Shown here piece by piece: positions 34,308-48,530 of a DNA stretch of 64,000 nt; positions within the stretch are counted from its first letter, which is position 1; every line of letters begins with the position of its first letter. The stretch spans positions 8,693,001-8,757,000 of the forward strand of contig NC_088308.1 in assembly GCF_910592395.1 (NCBI RefSeq). The letters run 5' to 3'. Source of the stretch: Lineus longissimus (taxonomy: Eukaryota; Nemertea; Pilidiophora; Heteronemertea; Lineidae). The position numbers and the translations under genes were made by a program. The notes beneath the pieces were generated by a model. The model saw only the letters and a program-made list of their open reading frames with translations. It was not told the origin of the DNA and searched no databases.

Positions 34308-37300
34308 GATAATAACCAAGATCTTCTCCTCGGGCGTGTGTAATAAGTTCCTGAATATTGTTTGCTATTTTTGAAATTTCTTTTTCGTGACTGTGTACAT
34401 CTAGATGAAAGTGCGACCTTCCCTTATTTCCGCACGGTAATGGTCAATTAGCAGAAAGATGATATTCGCGCCGTCCAATTGGTTTGTGTATGTTTGCTAT
34501 TAATGAAAAGTTGATATTGCATTCTGAACGATGGTTTTATAGTCTAGAGCAGCAATGCATAGTAAGAGAGCGCTCAGTAAATCCACCTTTAAGGTTCTAA
34601 CAAGCATAAACATGGGCGTAAAAAATGTGTTTTGACAGTGGTATTGGCCGAAATTTTTCTTAAAGTGGCATTTTGCAACCCCCCCCCCCCCAAAGTGCCG
34701 TTATAGCTTATACACATTAACGGGTATTGCGGAAGATGCGGATGTAGTTCCATTGGACGACCAGCTGCCAGTGGCGCTGATCATCTCAATGGTAGACAAA
34801 ACCGTCAGCGCGGCCGGCAATACCGCAGTCTGGTTGCCACCCTGCGACAGGGATACCATACATAATTTGTATTTACTTCTTATCTGGATTAGAACATAAC
34901 ATTGGATATCTGTGTTTTTAGATAAAGAAATAGTGGTAAGTAACGCTTTCTTACAGTGTCAGATATATCAGAGAAAAACGAAAGTGTGACTGCGACCCAG
35001 GACAACTAAATGAGTCGGGGGGGTCTATCTCCCAATAACTTAGTGAGCAATGCATAAAACTGGCCCCAATTTTTTCGCCGTCAATTTTTAAAATCTAGGT
35101 ATTCGAACTAGTGATGATCTTTGCGTCACTCTGAATCTTTAAGCACTTTACATTTTCTGTCCCGGGTAACGGTGGCTCGCTTTTTATTTCTACAGATTAT
35201 TATCCCCTCAATATTAATGACTTCAATAAAAGGCGTAAAATCCGAAGTATAATTTGCAATCACTGTAATCAAGAACGGATAAGACTTAGAATGTTGATCG
35301 CCAGAAGCACCAAAATCTTTTTCTGCTTTAAAAAGGGCAGTTTTCTGAAATCCGAGACCGTTATTTTTATTACTGATGGAAAGATGTGATCAAAACGAAC
35401 AATAAAATTATGCATCAGGCCTGAAGTCCTTAAGATAAGAAATACATGTACAGGGTATTTCACACTGCGAAATCTTTCGTCGTGCTTCGTGATATTGGAT
35501 ACTCGCATGTCCCAGAGGGGTTTTAGGACCTCAATAATATCATTTCCGTATTTGCCTAGTAGGCACTACCAGATTGATTTAATCATTTGAGGCATATGTT
35601 TTGTGACAACAGTCAAGCAACAACCAGTCTTTGGGAGCGATCGCTAATAGGGGCGGATTTATCTTAGTAAAATCTGCCTATTGTCCGACTTGGTATACAT
35701 AAACCGAGTGCTGGATAAGACACTGTGTTATTACAGGGCGAAGCAAGCAAGGGCGGGGGAGAATACCCCCCAGAAATCATACAAAAATGTGTTTTTCACA
35801 TGATTGTGGCCAAAGAATTAAAAAAAAATGTATTTGCCATCTCCCACCCCTGACCAATAAGCTGGCTGTATTTCTTCCACTTTCTTAGACTTTATATATT
35901 TTTGGTGTAATCAGCGAAGTACTGTACATGTATAAGGTGCATTTTTCAAAATGTAAGGAAATTATCAAGTAGTGGGGAGGTTGAGGTAACCACTTTTGAG
36001 TAATATCAGGTTGAGGTAGCCACTTAGGAGCATTTTACATGTGAGTGTTATATGGTTTCATTAATTTACTAGCCGGATGGTTCAAATCTATTGCCGGGTG
36101 CAATTGCTTTGTGAAAGTGTAGCGTTGTAGGCAATATTATATTATTTTGTAAAAAGAAGCTGCATATCGTTTTATGTTTTATGCAGAGATATGTGCACCT
36201 GCGACGCCCACAAAGGATCGAGTTTTGTCACATGCGATTATGATCGCAGGTCGGCGCGACAAAAATTGCTCGTTTGAGGGACGAAATAGTTTTGTTTTAC
36301 TGATAACTGTATAGTGATACGAAGTCCCGCCCAGTACTGCTGTCAATAGGAAAGCCAAGTCAACCAAATGGAGATTGCGGTTGCACTAGGCGATATGAAA
36401 TTCGCTGTATCTATATTTTTTATTAGTACACCCATTCAATGTAGGAATTGAATTGAATTTTTATAAAGCGTTTTCCGGAAATGTCATGGGTCAAAAACGT
36501 AGACGTAATTCGTTTACCAGCACGTTACTTTACATGTATAAGGTTGTTCAATATCCCGTGAATTATCGGAAAAAATATTTTGAAACCGCTTTGCCATGTT
36601 TGGGTTGCTCCTCTCGAAATTATTTCGTCTCGTGGTATTTATATTTATTTCAAATGTTTGATTTGATTATGCTTCGGACTCAAATGAAGGCATGTCAATT
36701 GTCACCTGTCGATAGAACTGAAGGCATAATAAAGTCCAATATCGGTAAGTTTCGATGTGTCCAGGGGATCTGACGGGGGGGGGGGGGCCTGGACATGCAA
36801 TATCGGTAAGTTTTGATATATTGTCAGTGGCGTGTCGAGGAGGGTATGGACATAGATTCAGTGCATAATCTATGTATTATATTAATTCTATCCTATTATT
36901 GGCACATCAACCTTTATCCAAGCACCAACAATAAAAGGATAATGTCATTCCTTCTCTATGAGCAGCCTCCTCAATGCCACATACATTGATACAAGAGTGC
37001 CACGACAATGCTTAAACAAGGTTAGGTATTAGATTCGTGTTGCAATTGTCGAGTTGCTATACAACGTTACAGAGCCTACGAGATCGGGCAAATAAGATGA
37101 TCCGTGTCTGTCTGCGAAAACGAATGTAATTTACTGCTGATATGTGATACATGTATGTATGCGTGTCTTCCGGGTGAACAAGAATTTGTGAAAAGGTTGA
37201 TTGATAAACCCGATTATCCCGGTCGAATGTGACATGTATGATCACAAAACAAACCGCTAAGATAACCAAACATTAATATTGATCTAAAAGAAAGATAAGA

Positions 37301-38919
37301 TTGTAAAACTAATAGCACATTTATATTCATCTTTCACAAAATATTCAGAAGTACTTGTTCATGTACCAGAGAAACCCAATCGAGGTTTTTACAAGTTCAG
37401 AAACCCTTTGGGGCATTTCATTTCTATAAACATGATAAAAGAAATTCTAGGGTTGAATATTCCTGTCGGCAGAAATACCCTATGAGCTCAAACCTCTTAT
37501 TTTAAATTTTTCACATAAAATCTACCGTCGTTATTGGTTTCACCACCTCTTCATCTTATTTACAAAGCTATTACCATTAGTCCCCGAGTGGAAACGTATT
37601 GGATACACCGGGGACTAATTCATATAACTTTTTATCGGTTATCTACGACAGCGTTTGTCGTGGCACGATCTTTCTTCGGTATACTGTAATTTCTACATGT
37701 TGTATTTATCCATCAGGAAAAAAATTCCTGACAGTAAATATTTCAAAGCAGTTGAAGGTTTCATTCATAATTTACACTAATTCGCTACCGATAGGTGGCC
37801 ACTACTTCCTAGTCACGGACCCCTCTCCAGATGTAATGTAAGTGAGTTATAGCGCAACTCTACTTATTTACGAGATCACACACCGACGAATATGGCATAT
37901 CAATAACGTTCTCTCGCCCTATACCTATAGTGTACTTCCTGTAACCTCTCTGCGCTTCCTGAAAAGGAAGTCACCCACGTCATTTTTGTCTCAATTGCCG
38001 TTATTGCGTTTAGATTTATGTTTTCAATTATATTTCCTGACTGCTAGTCTCTTCATGCATACTTGGTTGTGATATTTTGATACTGTATTAGTATACGTGG
38101 TTGCCTCGAAGAGCAGATACCGAAGAAGAAATTCTATCAACAATTTCCCTCGGATTCACTTGGATTCCCTATTGTACCAATGCACATGATAAAAGTAGGT
38201 CGGCCATTCTCTTTCTCCACAACAGAGCTCCACTGCGCTCATCTGGAAAGAAAACCTAATCTATAAGCTTTTTTGTGAAAAGATTTTTATAAATCATCTG
38301 GTTGAATAGTACAGTCCAAATTCGACCAGTTAGTGTGTTCGGGACATCCATTCAAGCCATACTGAAGTGCACTTGTTAATTCTGATTGCGATATCATAGG
38401 CGGGATGACTGATGAACAAAACTGATGGACTGACTATATTCGTCATGTCCATCAAGCGTCCGACTAAGTGCTTGTCATTCCACGTCTTTGGAAAATTGGC
38501 CAGCTCTCCTGTGTAAAGAAGTCATCAGCTGCCCGTAAGTGGTCTGAGCAAAACGTGACGCTTATTTGATGAGGCAACGGCCAATTTGGAAGTTAAGTTT
38601 CTGCTGTAGCCGAACTGCCTAACAGGTGATCGACTGAATCACATCCAAAGACCACTTCAGCTGCTTCAAAGCATGACCCTGTGCTTTTCTTTGCTCATGT
38701 TTCGTTTCGTTTTAAATTAGTCCGTTTTACTTGAAACAAATCGGGATGAAAGAGTCTTAAATTCTGCACGCAGTAATGCATTTTAGTGCGCCCTCTATCT
38801 CTCGAAGTGGTTGGGGCGGGATGGCTGCAAGCTGTGGGAGGATACGAGTGGACATCTTAATGCTGATTAAGCGACAGTGAAATTCATATTGTTTGGTCGA
38901 TTTCGGGAATTTCTCGCGA
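34308..38919. other. Gene-poor region
   Basis: No gene is supported. Homopolymer C/G runs occur at about 34,679-34,691 and 36,774-36,787. A short aattgaattgaattt at 36,447 followed by tataaagcg resembles the 3' tail of CR1-like elements. An 11-bp hairpin (ATTAGTCCCCG) lies at 37,577-37,619. Otherwise AT-rich unique sequence. Confidence 0.45.
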
Positions 38920-39500
38920 AATATTCACTGTGTCAGTGTGGCAGCGGCACCCATGCCGATGACATCCTCTGGATGCAAGTCCCTATATTTTGGCTCAAGA
39001 CTGTCAAGGTCAATCTCATCGCATACCTTACAATTGAGTCTTTTAATGGGACGTCTATTCCTGGCGCTCTTCTTCTTTTTCTTTTCATTGTCTATGTATC
39101 TTATAAACTTCGCTTTCGTATCTTGTTCCTCCCTTGATCCCCAGAGCTTTGTCACCACTAATGCACCGTATGGCCATGTGGCTAGTCTCTCTGTGTCCTA
39201 TAGTGGGCAGTTCTGCAGCACATGCTCTGGTGTGTCATCCGATGTGTTGCACTGGCACCTTCCGGACTCTGCCATTTTCATCCTCTTGTGATGCTTTACG
39301 TCTGCAGTGGCAGGTCCTAAAACGAGAGATTGCAGTCGCCTCTTTCCTGTCCTACGTCTTGGCGCTCTCATTTCTTTCTCACAGAGAAGATATAAGCCTG
39401 ACAGTGATGGCTTTGCCACTCTGGCGAACGGAAACCAACGTCTTTCTTGGCAATTACAACCCGCTGCAGTGGAGTTATTCTTGTTCTTTAGCCGGTAAAC
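38920..39500 (-). mobile_element. LINE 3' fragment (RNase H/zinc-knuckle tail)
   Basis: The minus strand encodes, in two frames, a tail typical of RNase H-bearing non-LTR elements: C-Q-C-N-T-S-D-D-T-P-E-H-V-L-Q-N-C-P-L at about 39,200-39,260 and K-L-W-G-S-R-E-E-Q-D-T-K-A-K-F-I-R at about 39,100-39,150. Frames are broken between them. Only the 3' portion is present, without reverse transcriptase. It is a different lineage from the CR1-like copies elsewhere in the window. Confidence 0.6.
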
Positions 39501-40362
39501 GAAACCAAGGTCACCACATCATTCATACCTTATAACATGTTCGATTAGCTATATTGATGACTAGGCCATTATTGCCATGTGAGGGTTTATCTCGATATGC
39601 ACATCATTATATGAATCTGGCTAAACGGGACTCATTTAGAGCAGCATCTATCAGGCAACCTATCATATCATTTGAGAGGTTTAGTGTCATACCCACTACT
39701 TAGTTTAATTTCACCATTCATTGGTCTGGAAATAGTTGGTACACCGTGCCACGAGGCTATAAACAAGAAAATGCTGAGGTGAAGGCAGCCTCACCAGAAA
39801 CGGAAGAAAAATGGTGCGATTTACGACCAGTCGAAAAACACAATGAGACATGACAACGTTTTCTTATCATGAAGTCTTTTGTCAGTAAAGTAATCGAATG
39901 AATCTTTGTGCGAAATGCTGCGATGCCAGCAGATGCAACAGCTTCATTAGCATGGCTTCCTCTTTTATCTTTCATGGTTCATCCGGTCACATTCACCCGT
40001 TAGAGTGACATCTTTTATGGAACAACGTGTTCGAATTTCAGGAAAAGCTTATTGACGACGTGAACTGGGAATTATTCGTTTAAGAAAAACTGTAAAATGT
40101 ATCATTGTAGTTTGATCGTTGCCAAATGGAATATGGAAGATCTCGACTTCGAAAATATGATACCTTGCCTGACCTTGCTTCATATTCTGCCATTGATATA
40201 ACAATGGCCATTTTGTATCGTTTCATAGAATAATGACTGAAGGGGGGAGAAAGATGTCATTTGTAAACGAGGATAATAGGCTGTGGTGAGATTGTTGTTG
40301 ATATACATGTGTACATGTAATTATATTACATTGTATTCGATATAAAGGTGCATATCATGCAT

Positions 40363-40593
40363 ACACTCTTAGAAATGAAGGTTTTTGAGCTTTTGAAAAA
40401 CTTTTAATGGTATTCGTCCAACACAAATCTCCACCCCGAAGAGGTTTTTCAGCGATATGAAAAACAATCTCAAAAAAGTATTTTAAAACCTTTTTTAGTT
40501 TTTCATTTTACCCAAAAACTTAACGGAGTGCATATTTGTACATGTGCCGGCTGAAAAACCTTTCAGCTCAAAAACCAAAGAAAATTATAGTGT
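40363..40593. mobile_element. ACACTCTT-ended MITE, copy 1
   Basis: Starts ACACTCTTAGAAATGAAGG and ends with a degraded aAGTGTAG-type end (atagtgtag). The internal AAGGTTTTTGAG and TTTTTCAG motifs are shared with the copies at 44,479 and 54,018. Non-coding. Confidence 0.6.
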
Positions 40594-42352
40594 AGTTAAC
40601 AGTTAGAGGACACAACATAACATACTCTTCATACACGTATATGCAAACAGCAACATCTTGACGTATCTATAGATCCGTGATATTATTTATCATGGAATGT
40701 GTAGAACGTTGAAGTGGTGTGCTTGGTGATGCGAGAAACTGTAGTTCGATTAGGTCAGTCAACCATCATTTTAAAGTGAACTTGTGGTCTAGTGCCCTGG
40801 CCTAGTAGGAGGTATTACGCGACAATACTGCGTATTTCGTGTCTTTATTCAATATTCTGCATAATGCATAAAACATGAGGTAAGGCTAAATAAGTACTCA
40901 TTGAAAGGTAAATTGACAAATTTATCAACGCTGAATTGTCGTTCATTCGTATATTGAACCGCTCTTAAGATTACCGACTGCTTGAAGGGAACGAAATACC
41001 CTTCGTACAGTTAAATGTGAATCACCACGACCGTGCCTTGACGTACGGCCCTGCTGGTGTACATTTACTGCAGTCTATCCTGATGTACTGTCACAGCAGG
41101 GAGATGATTGACATGATGCCGGCAATGCGCAATTTACACACAATGTACGATTTGTTTGCGGTTTATGGTAATTTTAGGTGCATCAAATGGCAGAAGTAGG
41201 TGGTGTCATTAGCAATAATGGATTTGCGAAAACCTTCTCGAGCAAAGTAAACACATCTCGAAAGAAAACATGACAAAAGCGCAATTCCGCGATGGATATC
41301 ACAATAAGTTCAGACGATGGATTTGTGTGAACTTTCGTCAGATTTTTACTCGATGATAAGTGCAGGCTGGAAATTTTAGTTCGGTTTGGTTTAATGAAAC
41401 CCTAACTTATGAATTCAAGTATCCTAGTATCCTTCATCGGTCAGCTAAATCTGTCTTGATTTTTTCAATAAACCAGTCAGGACTGATTCCAAAATGTTTT
41501 GATCCAGTGTGGTGAAATAACATTTTGGCAACCGTGCAAAAGTATTCAGTAAAAAACAATCTTTTTTGCAACTAGGAAATACATGGTTACACATTCCCAT
41601 GCATATGGCAGGTAAACGCATCTAAGCAATATTGGCAGTGTGGGGGCATCGCCAGCACATACAGTCCCTTTTCACAAAGGTTGCACCCCTCCTCCCTATA
41701 ATTCTCGATCCGCGCCTGGGTCTGAAGTGTCGAGGATATTTCAACACGCGAAGTGTATTAGTTTATCAATCACCACGCGGTATACAAAGAAATGTACAGA
41801 CCCATGCTGTCGGCTTGAAAACAACGTTTGGCTCGCCGGTTCAGTAGGAGGCTTGCGTAGTAAACGGCGTTCGTGCCCAGTCGATTATCTGAATCTGTCG
41901 GCTATTACTTCACATCACCTTCTTCCGATCCAGTAATACTAAATTTCGCTACTGCAGGACCAACTCGACCGTCTCGTATTGACCAATTAAATTCGAGGCA
42001 GGGCAATACCCATCTTGTCAGGCAGTTATCCCTAATGTCAAAGACTGATTTTTCACATTGCCCCCCTAATTCTGCATGTAAACGAAATCAGATAAACTAA
42101 ATCCCATTCACGCCCAACGACATTTCGAAAACGATTCATTTTGCATCCGTTGTTGGAGAAGTAATCTTTCAGACACAGTGAATAACGTGTTATGACATGT
42201 CCTCAGACGACTTCCATCATTTTAAGCGAAATTGCGGAGGCTTTTAGTGAAATTAATTTGACGTGAACGTGAATTGAACCTAATGTCAGCTTTGGACAAT
42301 TACTTCTGCCCATATATCAGCAATGTGCATCTATGATTCGAAATATAGAAAC

Positions 42353-42425
42353 GAGTCTCTGTAGTCTAGGGGCCGCTAGCGTTCAAGACGTCCATGGTTC
42401 GAACCAAACTGTTGGCATGAGACTC
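42353..42425 (+). other. tRNA-like sequence with Pol III A and B boxes (possible SINE or tRNA relic)
   Basis: TAGTCTAGGGG fits the A box (TRGYNNARNGG) and GGTTCGAACC the B box (GGTTCGANTCC). CGAGTCTC at the left and GAGACTCG at the right are exact complements 73 bases apart, like an acceptor stem. However, the B box lies too far from the right arm and the anticodon arm is not formed, so this is not a normal tRNA gene. Confidence 0.3.
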
Positions 42426-43054
42426 GACGCAGCTAGACTCCGCCACTGCACTGATCAGTGCGGACATGGGTATCGGTCAGTATCCTCAAGGTTTAGCGCT
42501 GATTCAAAAAAAATTGTTTTGCAATTTCAAAATATATATCATGCATCGTTTGAGACTTAACATTCCTCTCATGTTCAACATGATGCAATAGATTAGGCGT
42601 AAATGTGACAGGAAAAGTCCTTTGACACCGCTTCCGACGGTTGATGGTGTCAATATGCCCACCACGCGGTGATTACCACAGCTCGGGAACGTTCGTGATT
42701 CGCTTATGTTGAACGTTTGATTGTAAAATGAACATACGGTACGGTACTTTAAAACTGGGAAGGAAGTGCCTGCGTTGATGGTGATGAATTTGCATTGCCT
42801 GCGCCTCTCCTATTTGGGGTCTTACTATGTACTCGTTATCCACGAACGTGACGGGAATAAATGACGATTAAGGTGACGTCATGGCGGTACACTTGATGAC
42901 CTTTCTTGCGGTAATTTACCAAACAAAAAGTTTAAAAAACGCCTCGAGGTGCAAAATAATGCAGTTTAGTTACAAGGTGTATCAAATAGCGGCCATAAAA
43001 CATAAATGTATCCCCTATTGAATGCGCCACACAGCCCATTTAATAGTTTCTTAG

Positions 43055-43664
43055 GGCTTATTATAAACCGCGAGATGCGGAATGCGAAATCGCCAGATGC
43101 CAACCTCGGTGAGAGTACCATGCGCCACAGGATGTATTATGAATATGGAATATGAAAAGGCGAACATTCATGAGACCGAGGCTGTAGTAGGGAGCTATCC
43201 TTGTTTTGATTGACCCACTGAAATAGACTCCGCTGTGCGATGTATGGAATTTAACCTAATTTATAGCCTAGTTTCGATGGTCAGACTATCCCGCGCTATT
43301 TTTTAGGGATGGCCAGACGTTCACCAGGTGCATGCCCTGTGTTATCGGTCAGTCATGTGTATGGTGACTTGTGCCGCCAGGCGTAACGTGAAAATAATCT
43401 TGATACATGCAGCATCCTGAACCTCGTGGTATTATACTCACAGTATATCTTGATAAGTTGCAAAAACCTTTGTGGTCAAGATGAACATGCACTTGCATGT
43501 AACCTTTGTATTGTCTTCGGCCCTACTATCATTGAATGGAGAAGTGGACAGCAGCATTTAAATTGGCCATTGTCATGGTCCAGGGAAGTAGAAAATCTGG
43601 TGGCAGAAAATAATGATTACTCATCTCGCGATTTCGCGATTTCTCATCTCGCGGTTTATAATAA
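43055..43664. mobile_element. 610-bp TIR element related to GPCR-array flanks
   Basis: The two ends are inverted repeats of 23 bases (GGCTTATTATAAACCGCGAG plus ATG) that continue, imperfectly, for about 50 bases with the words gagatgagaaatcgcgaaat. No transposase frame is seen inside. The inner right part, on the minus strand (gagatgagtaatcattattttctg), aligns to the receptor-array flanks at 1275-1370, 4930-5010 and 7625-7680. Confidence 0.7.
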
Positions 43665-46600
43665 GCCGTTACTTAGAGCCAAGAAGACAATGTCAATTTC
43701 CTGACCTGGAGGTAGTGCTGTGTCCGATCAAGTAACACCCGTCAACGTACCGTCGTATCTTTCCTTGTTTATTGAACGTGACAGTTCAGGACAATAATGG
43801 GCTTTGGTTGTTTTTATCCAATTTGAGGAATTCGTTTTCTAGCAACACAGCCACCGGTGAGTGCAGTTTGTTATTGAGAGTTTTCATTAAATTTATACCT
43901 ATCGTAAGATGGGTCGATATTGGTCCTAATTGGGGTGAAATGGTCCCATTCATTTTCCATCCAACAGCTTGAACCATACGACGTAAAACGTCCATTTCAT
44001 TTGAATCACTGTGCAGAAAGATGCAGTGTAAAGATATTACTCAGTGTGTTAAACCTATTCATAGTTTAGCTCAACATTTTATTTGAGAGTTGCGGCAATT
44101 GGACCCCTTGGGACAATTTCACGCACTTGACGGTATGAATCTTGAATATTGAGAATTCTCCAGAAAAAAAGATGCGTTGACGTTCTTTTTTACAACATTC
44201 TTCTGTCATGATGAAATGATGAATGAAACATTGTGCCACTGAAGTTAATCAATTCTGAGATGCTGAAAGATGTGACTCTGCATTGGCTTCTCCTTTCATT
44301 TCTCGTAATAATCTCGCCAAGTGAACTCATTGGGGCGAAGCCAATGATATGCCGCGGGGTACGGAGCTCGAAATAGTCAGGGAGGTTGCCAATGCGGAAA
44401 ATTTCTTGGTGGTTGATAAAAGCAACTGCTTCGTTGGTTTGGTAAAAACTGTATGAGTGCAATTAGAGGGCACGTAGAACACTCTTGTTTTGAGGCTTGA
44501 AAATCTTTTAATTTTTTTAGCCAACACCATTATTCACCCGAAAGATTTTTCAGGGAAATAAAAAAATCATTGACGTTTTCACGAGCTCGGTTTTTCTTTT
44601 TTCTCAGAAACCTATGCGGGGTGCATATTTGTCTTGGCTAGGGAACTCAAAAAGATTTTTCAAAACATCAAAAACCCTCACTATTTTTAAGAGTGTATAA
44701 ATGGCCCATAACCATATTATTTTCTCATATTGATCTTCAAGTGACGAAGTTCCTTTATTGCACTTCTATTATAGCCATCAAGGCATGATAATGCCCTGAA
44801 GTGAAAATATTGACATGATGCAAACTCAATGCCGCTGCATGAACCTGGCTTCCTGTTCAAATTTAATGACACTATCCAGGCCCACGAAACTACGCAGACG
44901 GTAGAGCATGTAAAGCAGTCAGGCGTAGTTTCACCCGTCTGGAGATTTCAACGGCTGATGCGAGCAGTATCAGAGTGAACTATTTCAGATGAGTTGTACC
45001 ATTAACAATAATGGATTGATCAGCGGCGAATATTGCGTGATCTTTCTCCAACAAAGCAAACACATGAAAAAATTACATTGCAAAAGACAAATTGTAAAAG
45101 GTTGCATTTTCGAAAATGAGTTTGAGAAGCGAGTGCAAGTTTAATCATTTTCACAATCATAATGGCCACAGGCACCTCAACCATCGATTGTTGGCCGAGG
45201 GCTGCTTCCGTCTTTAAAACTAACACGGAGGTAGTCGGCGGGATCTGACAATTAGCGTGTTTGATAACTCACGTCATTTCGAACCATGTCTCGCCAGACC
45301 CGTGTTAAGTGCATTCTGAGTGACAGAGGTTACATGTACTATTTGAGAAGACAGGATTTTGGCGGTTTGTAGGGATAAAAGGGCTCAGTCGTTCGTTCAC
45401 ATAAAAAACTGTCGTTCCAACTGTATCTATTTCCAATTTTCGATGGCAAGAAGGCAGTCCGCATAATGCATGCCAAAGCCATAATGCTCTCGCGTAATCT
45501 GACATGCAATTTGTGTATGCATTTTACCGATCGCTTCATGTAAGGTGTATTTTTTCAGTCTTCACAAGTCTGGCAAAGACAGCAAGTTTTCTCTGGCGCC
45601 AGTACGGTAGTGGCGTGTGTCATTTTTATGGAAATGACCACAAGAGTAAACAAGCGGAATAGGCCTATCTAATCCTTTTTATTGTTTACTTAAATGTCTT
45701 ATCGTTTGATACTGGCGTGTACTAAGATAGAACGTTCTTATCAAATGCAATGCTTCTTCAGCAGGGGCGTGATGACGGCGTACTTTATCGAAGATGGAAC
45801 CTAGTCCACCTCGAGAGACAATCCGAATAAGAGAAGGCAGCAATGGTGCCACGTTCGAATGGGATACAGACTCCAGCTCTCGGTTGTTGCGGCCATTATG
45901 TTGAGCTTTCGTCTGTAGCGCAACCCCCGTGCAGGGTTTAAATGCCCATACCTCTTCGTACTCATACATATGTCGTGGGTCATCCAAAGACGCAGACTGG
46001 TCTCTTGGGATAATCGATAGTTTTAAAACAGGTTTTGAATTTCGTTAACAAGTTTGATTAACTAACGAGTTCCGTGATGAATTTTTATGAGCGGCGTGAT
46101 CAGCTGCACAAATAGTGATCAGCTTCGCCAACAACACACCATGGAAGTCGTGCTGAGGGGATATTACAAAACGTGGTACAAGTTTCCAGTTCATTTCCTG
46201 TTGTGAGTTGATAACTGCTAAGGTAAACGTTTGGAGAAGGCTTAGAGGATAATGTTCTAGATACGCTTTTGTCTGTTGAGAGGTCGATGGCCAATCGCAA
46301 AAAAGCTTAGTTTTTTTATTTCGTGACAACACTTCGAGGCATGAGTGAATTCGAAAGTGTTCTAATCGGAAGCAATGTAACTTTTACATTGAAACAAAAG
46401 TTCCAGTAAAAATATACATAAGGTAAAATGGGGTATTTGTAGCCCCTGGCAATGTTTTTGATTCATATTCCGGTTACCATGAAATTAATCAGCCAACGCA
46501 AGCATGGATATGAAAGAGGTGACTCTTGAGTATCACAACATAATAGTTTTGGATTATGCAATAAACAAATCAGACACATGCACAAAAAATTTGGGATCGA

Positions 46601-48530
46601 ACTTTTTGCAGGTATGAATTTATAGAGCATTCCTCGTAAACAGTCAGCTCAGAACATTCCTTATTAACTCCATTACAGTATCGATGTCTGGCCGAACTCG
46701 ATCAAGAGTGACACAATAAAAGGCTATAGCATCAAAATTTCCAGCCCAGACAGACGGCCTGGCTCTAAAGTGCGCTGAACCCGTTGAATCTATAGTAATT
46801 CCACATTGCCCCCAACCAAATTATCGCCTTGGATCCATTTGAAGTAAATAAATGAAATAGGAGCCGGCTGACGCTCAAACGAGACAGAAAATTTATTATT
46901 TCTAATGCAAGTCACGGAACTTTGATATCAATCTGAGTCTATTGAACCAAACTGTCCTGCCCAAAGGAAGGTGGAATACCACACGAAAGGATGTCTCATT
47001 GGCCGCATTAAATTACCTTTGAACGAAGACCACAACGCTGTACTTAGAATTCTGGACGCAAGTCCCTATGATGGTTTGAATTGTCTTCGTCTGATCATCC
47101 ATCCTCCATCAGCGGAATTCGGCAATTCGTTACTTCCCTTGCTGAGATTTTTCTCCAACTTACACATCCATTAAAAACATTTTACTATTTAGCAGAATAT
47201 TTCAATAAAAGATATCTATAAGATGTCCCTTGACAACAGCCAGCTAATGTTTATTGGACGTCAATTTTTTCTTATTATTTAGGTTATTATTTCATAACAA
47301 AAAACGACCAAAAAATATTTTGAACTCCGGCAAAAGCCTTTTGACTTTACTTCTCACTTTGTCCAATTCATTATAGTCGATGACTTTAGACATTTAGCCT
47401 TAGACTGTTCTGCTAGAGATTCGGTAGGATTGTTGCAAGTAACCTTAGTATATATAATAATCAGATATTTTTACTGTTGTCAGAATATTTCAATGTGCTA
47501 TTTGAATTTCTATCCTGAACTTGACGGTCATTATACTCCCTTTAAATGCAACCGGGGTCTTGATAAAATGCAAAATACTTGGTAGTCAATATGATTAATT
47601 CCATAATAAGGAAGGTTTTGATCAATTCAATTATCCTAAGATGTTTTCATATTATCAAAATAAGGATAACTTGTAAATAAACGACTTCAACGAGAAATAA
47701 ACATCCCCTTGAAAATATGATAACCTTTAATTAACTACATGGGAAATATTAACCTCTATTGCTTATTAGATGAAAGCAAAAACGTACTGCTTCAAATGAG
47801 TTTTTGATAAAAGGTAATAGGCATCATAATTGGATGTTGACATTCAGAGATCAGGTTTTAATTTTGTTAATGGTGCCAGTAGGTTCGTACCGAATCGTTT
47901 AATGTCAGTAGCACCATTGATGTATCAGGTTTTCTTTAAAGACTGTTGATTCTAAATCTAATTTAGAGAAGCTATTAACTTCTTTCAAAAATCAGACATC
48001 AAACATCTAATAAGATCTTATAAGATACGACTCCACAAACTGAATATGTCCAATTCGAAAACAGCACAAAAACGATTTTCCTCCTGATTACACAAAACAG
48101 CCAAGATTCGCAAGCAACAATCTGAAACAAGTTTTCAAGGGTTATCAGAAAATATCGAAAATAGGCAGGTTTCGCACCCCTTATGAAGAGCTACGAGCGA
48201 CGAAGTACAAAGTAATGTAAAGGTATTTTATGGATCAGGGCTTCTTTGCTCAAAAAACAGGTTATGTCACCAACGCTTACGCCAAGTTCAGACAGCATTG
48301 GTCTCCTCTACTCTAGTTTACCGATCTAAGACCTCTTCGTTGATTACTTCGAAATCGACAAAAAGGCGAAGCCGGTAACGTGTTGACCATCGGGCAAGTT
48401 AGCGACGTTTCCGGATGCGGTCGCCCGGGAAAGGTACCTTCAACGGCTTCGAAGCCTGTTTTGATGAATTTTCAAATTTTCACGTAATAGAGATGAGAGT
48501 TAAAAGAAGTGTAGTCTATATTTTTCCGCA
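43665..48530. other. Gene-poor region
   Basis: No gene is supported. It includes MITE copy 2 at 44,479-44,696. 48,163-48,200 carries the repeat head TAGGCAGGTTTCGCA. The short minus-strand frame at 45,679-45,987 has no recognisable domain. Confidence 0.45.
44479..44696. mobile_element. ACACTCTT-ended MITE, copy 2
   Basis: The terminal ACACTCTT and AAGAGTGT are exact inverted repeats 218 bases apart. The interior has AAAGATTTTTCAG and TTTTTCAAAAC motifs shared with the other copies. The best-bounded copy of the family in this window. Confidence 0.72.

Larger units (their letters stand above)
39501..43054. other. Gene-poor region
   Basis: No gene is supported. It contains one TIR element copy (40,363-40,593) and a tRNA-like sequence (42,353-42,425). 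Around 41,205-41,260 is a segment weakly repeated at 44,995-45,070 (caataatggatt, caaagtaaacacat). Confidence 0.45.

Noticed and set aside
38893-39535. Plus-strand ORFs of 132 and 133 codons
   Set aside because: They are antisense to a recognisable LINE tail on the minus strand.
42353-42425. A functional tRNA gene
   Set aside because: The T arm does not abut the acceptor strand and no anticodon arm forms; kept only as a tRNA-like relic.
45679-45987. 102-codon minus-strand ORF
   Set aside because: No recognisable domain and an overlapping ORF of similar length in another frame.
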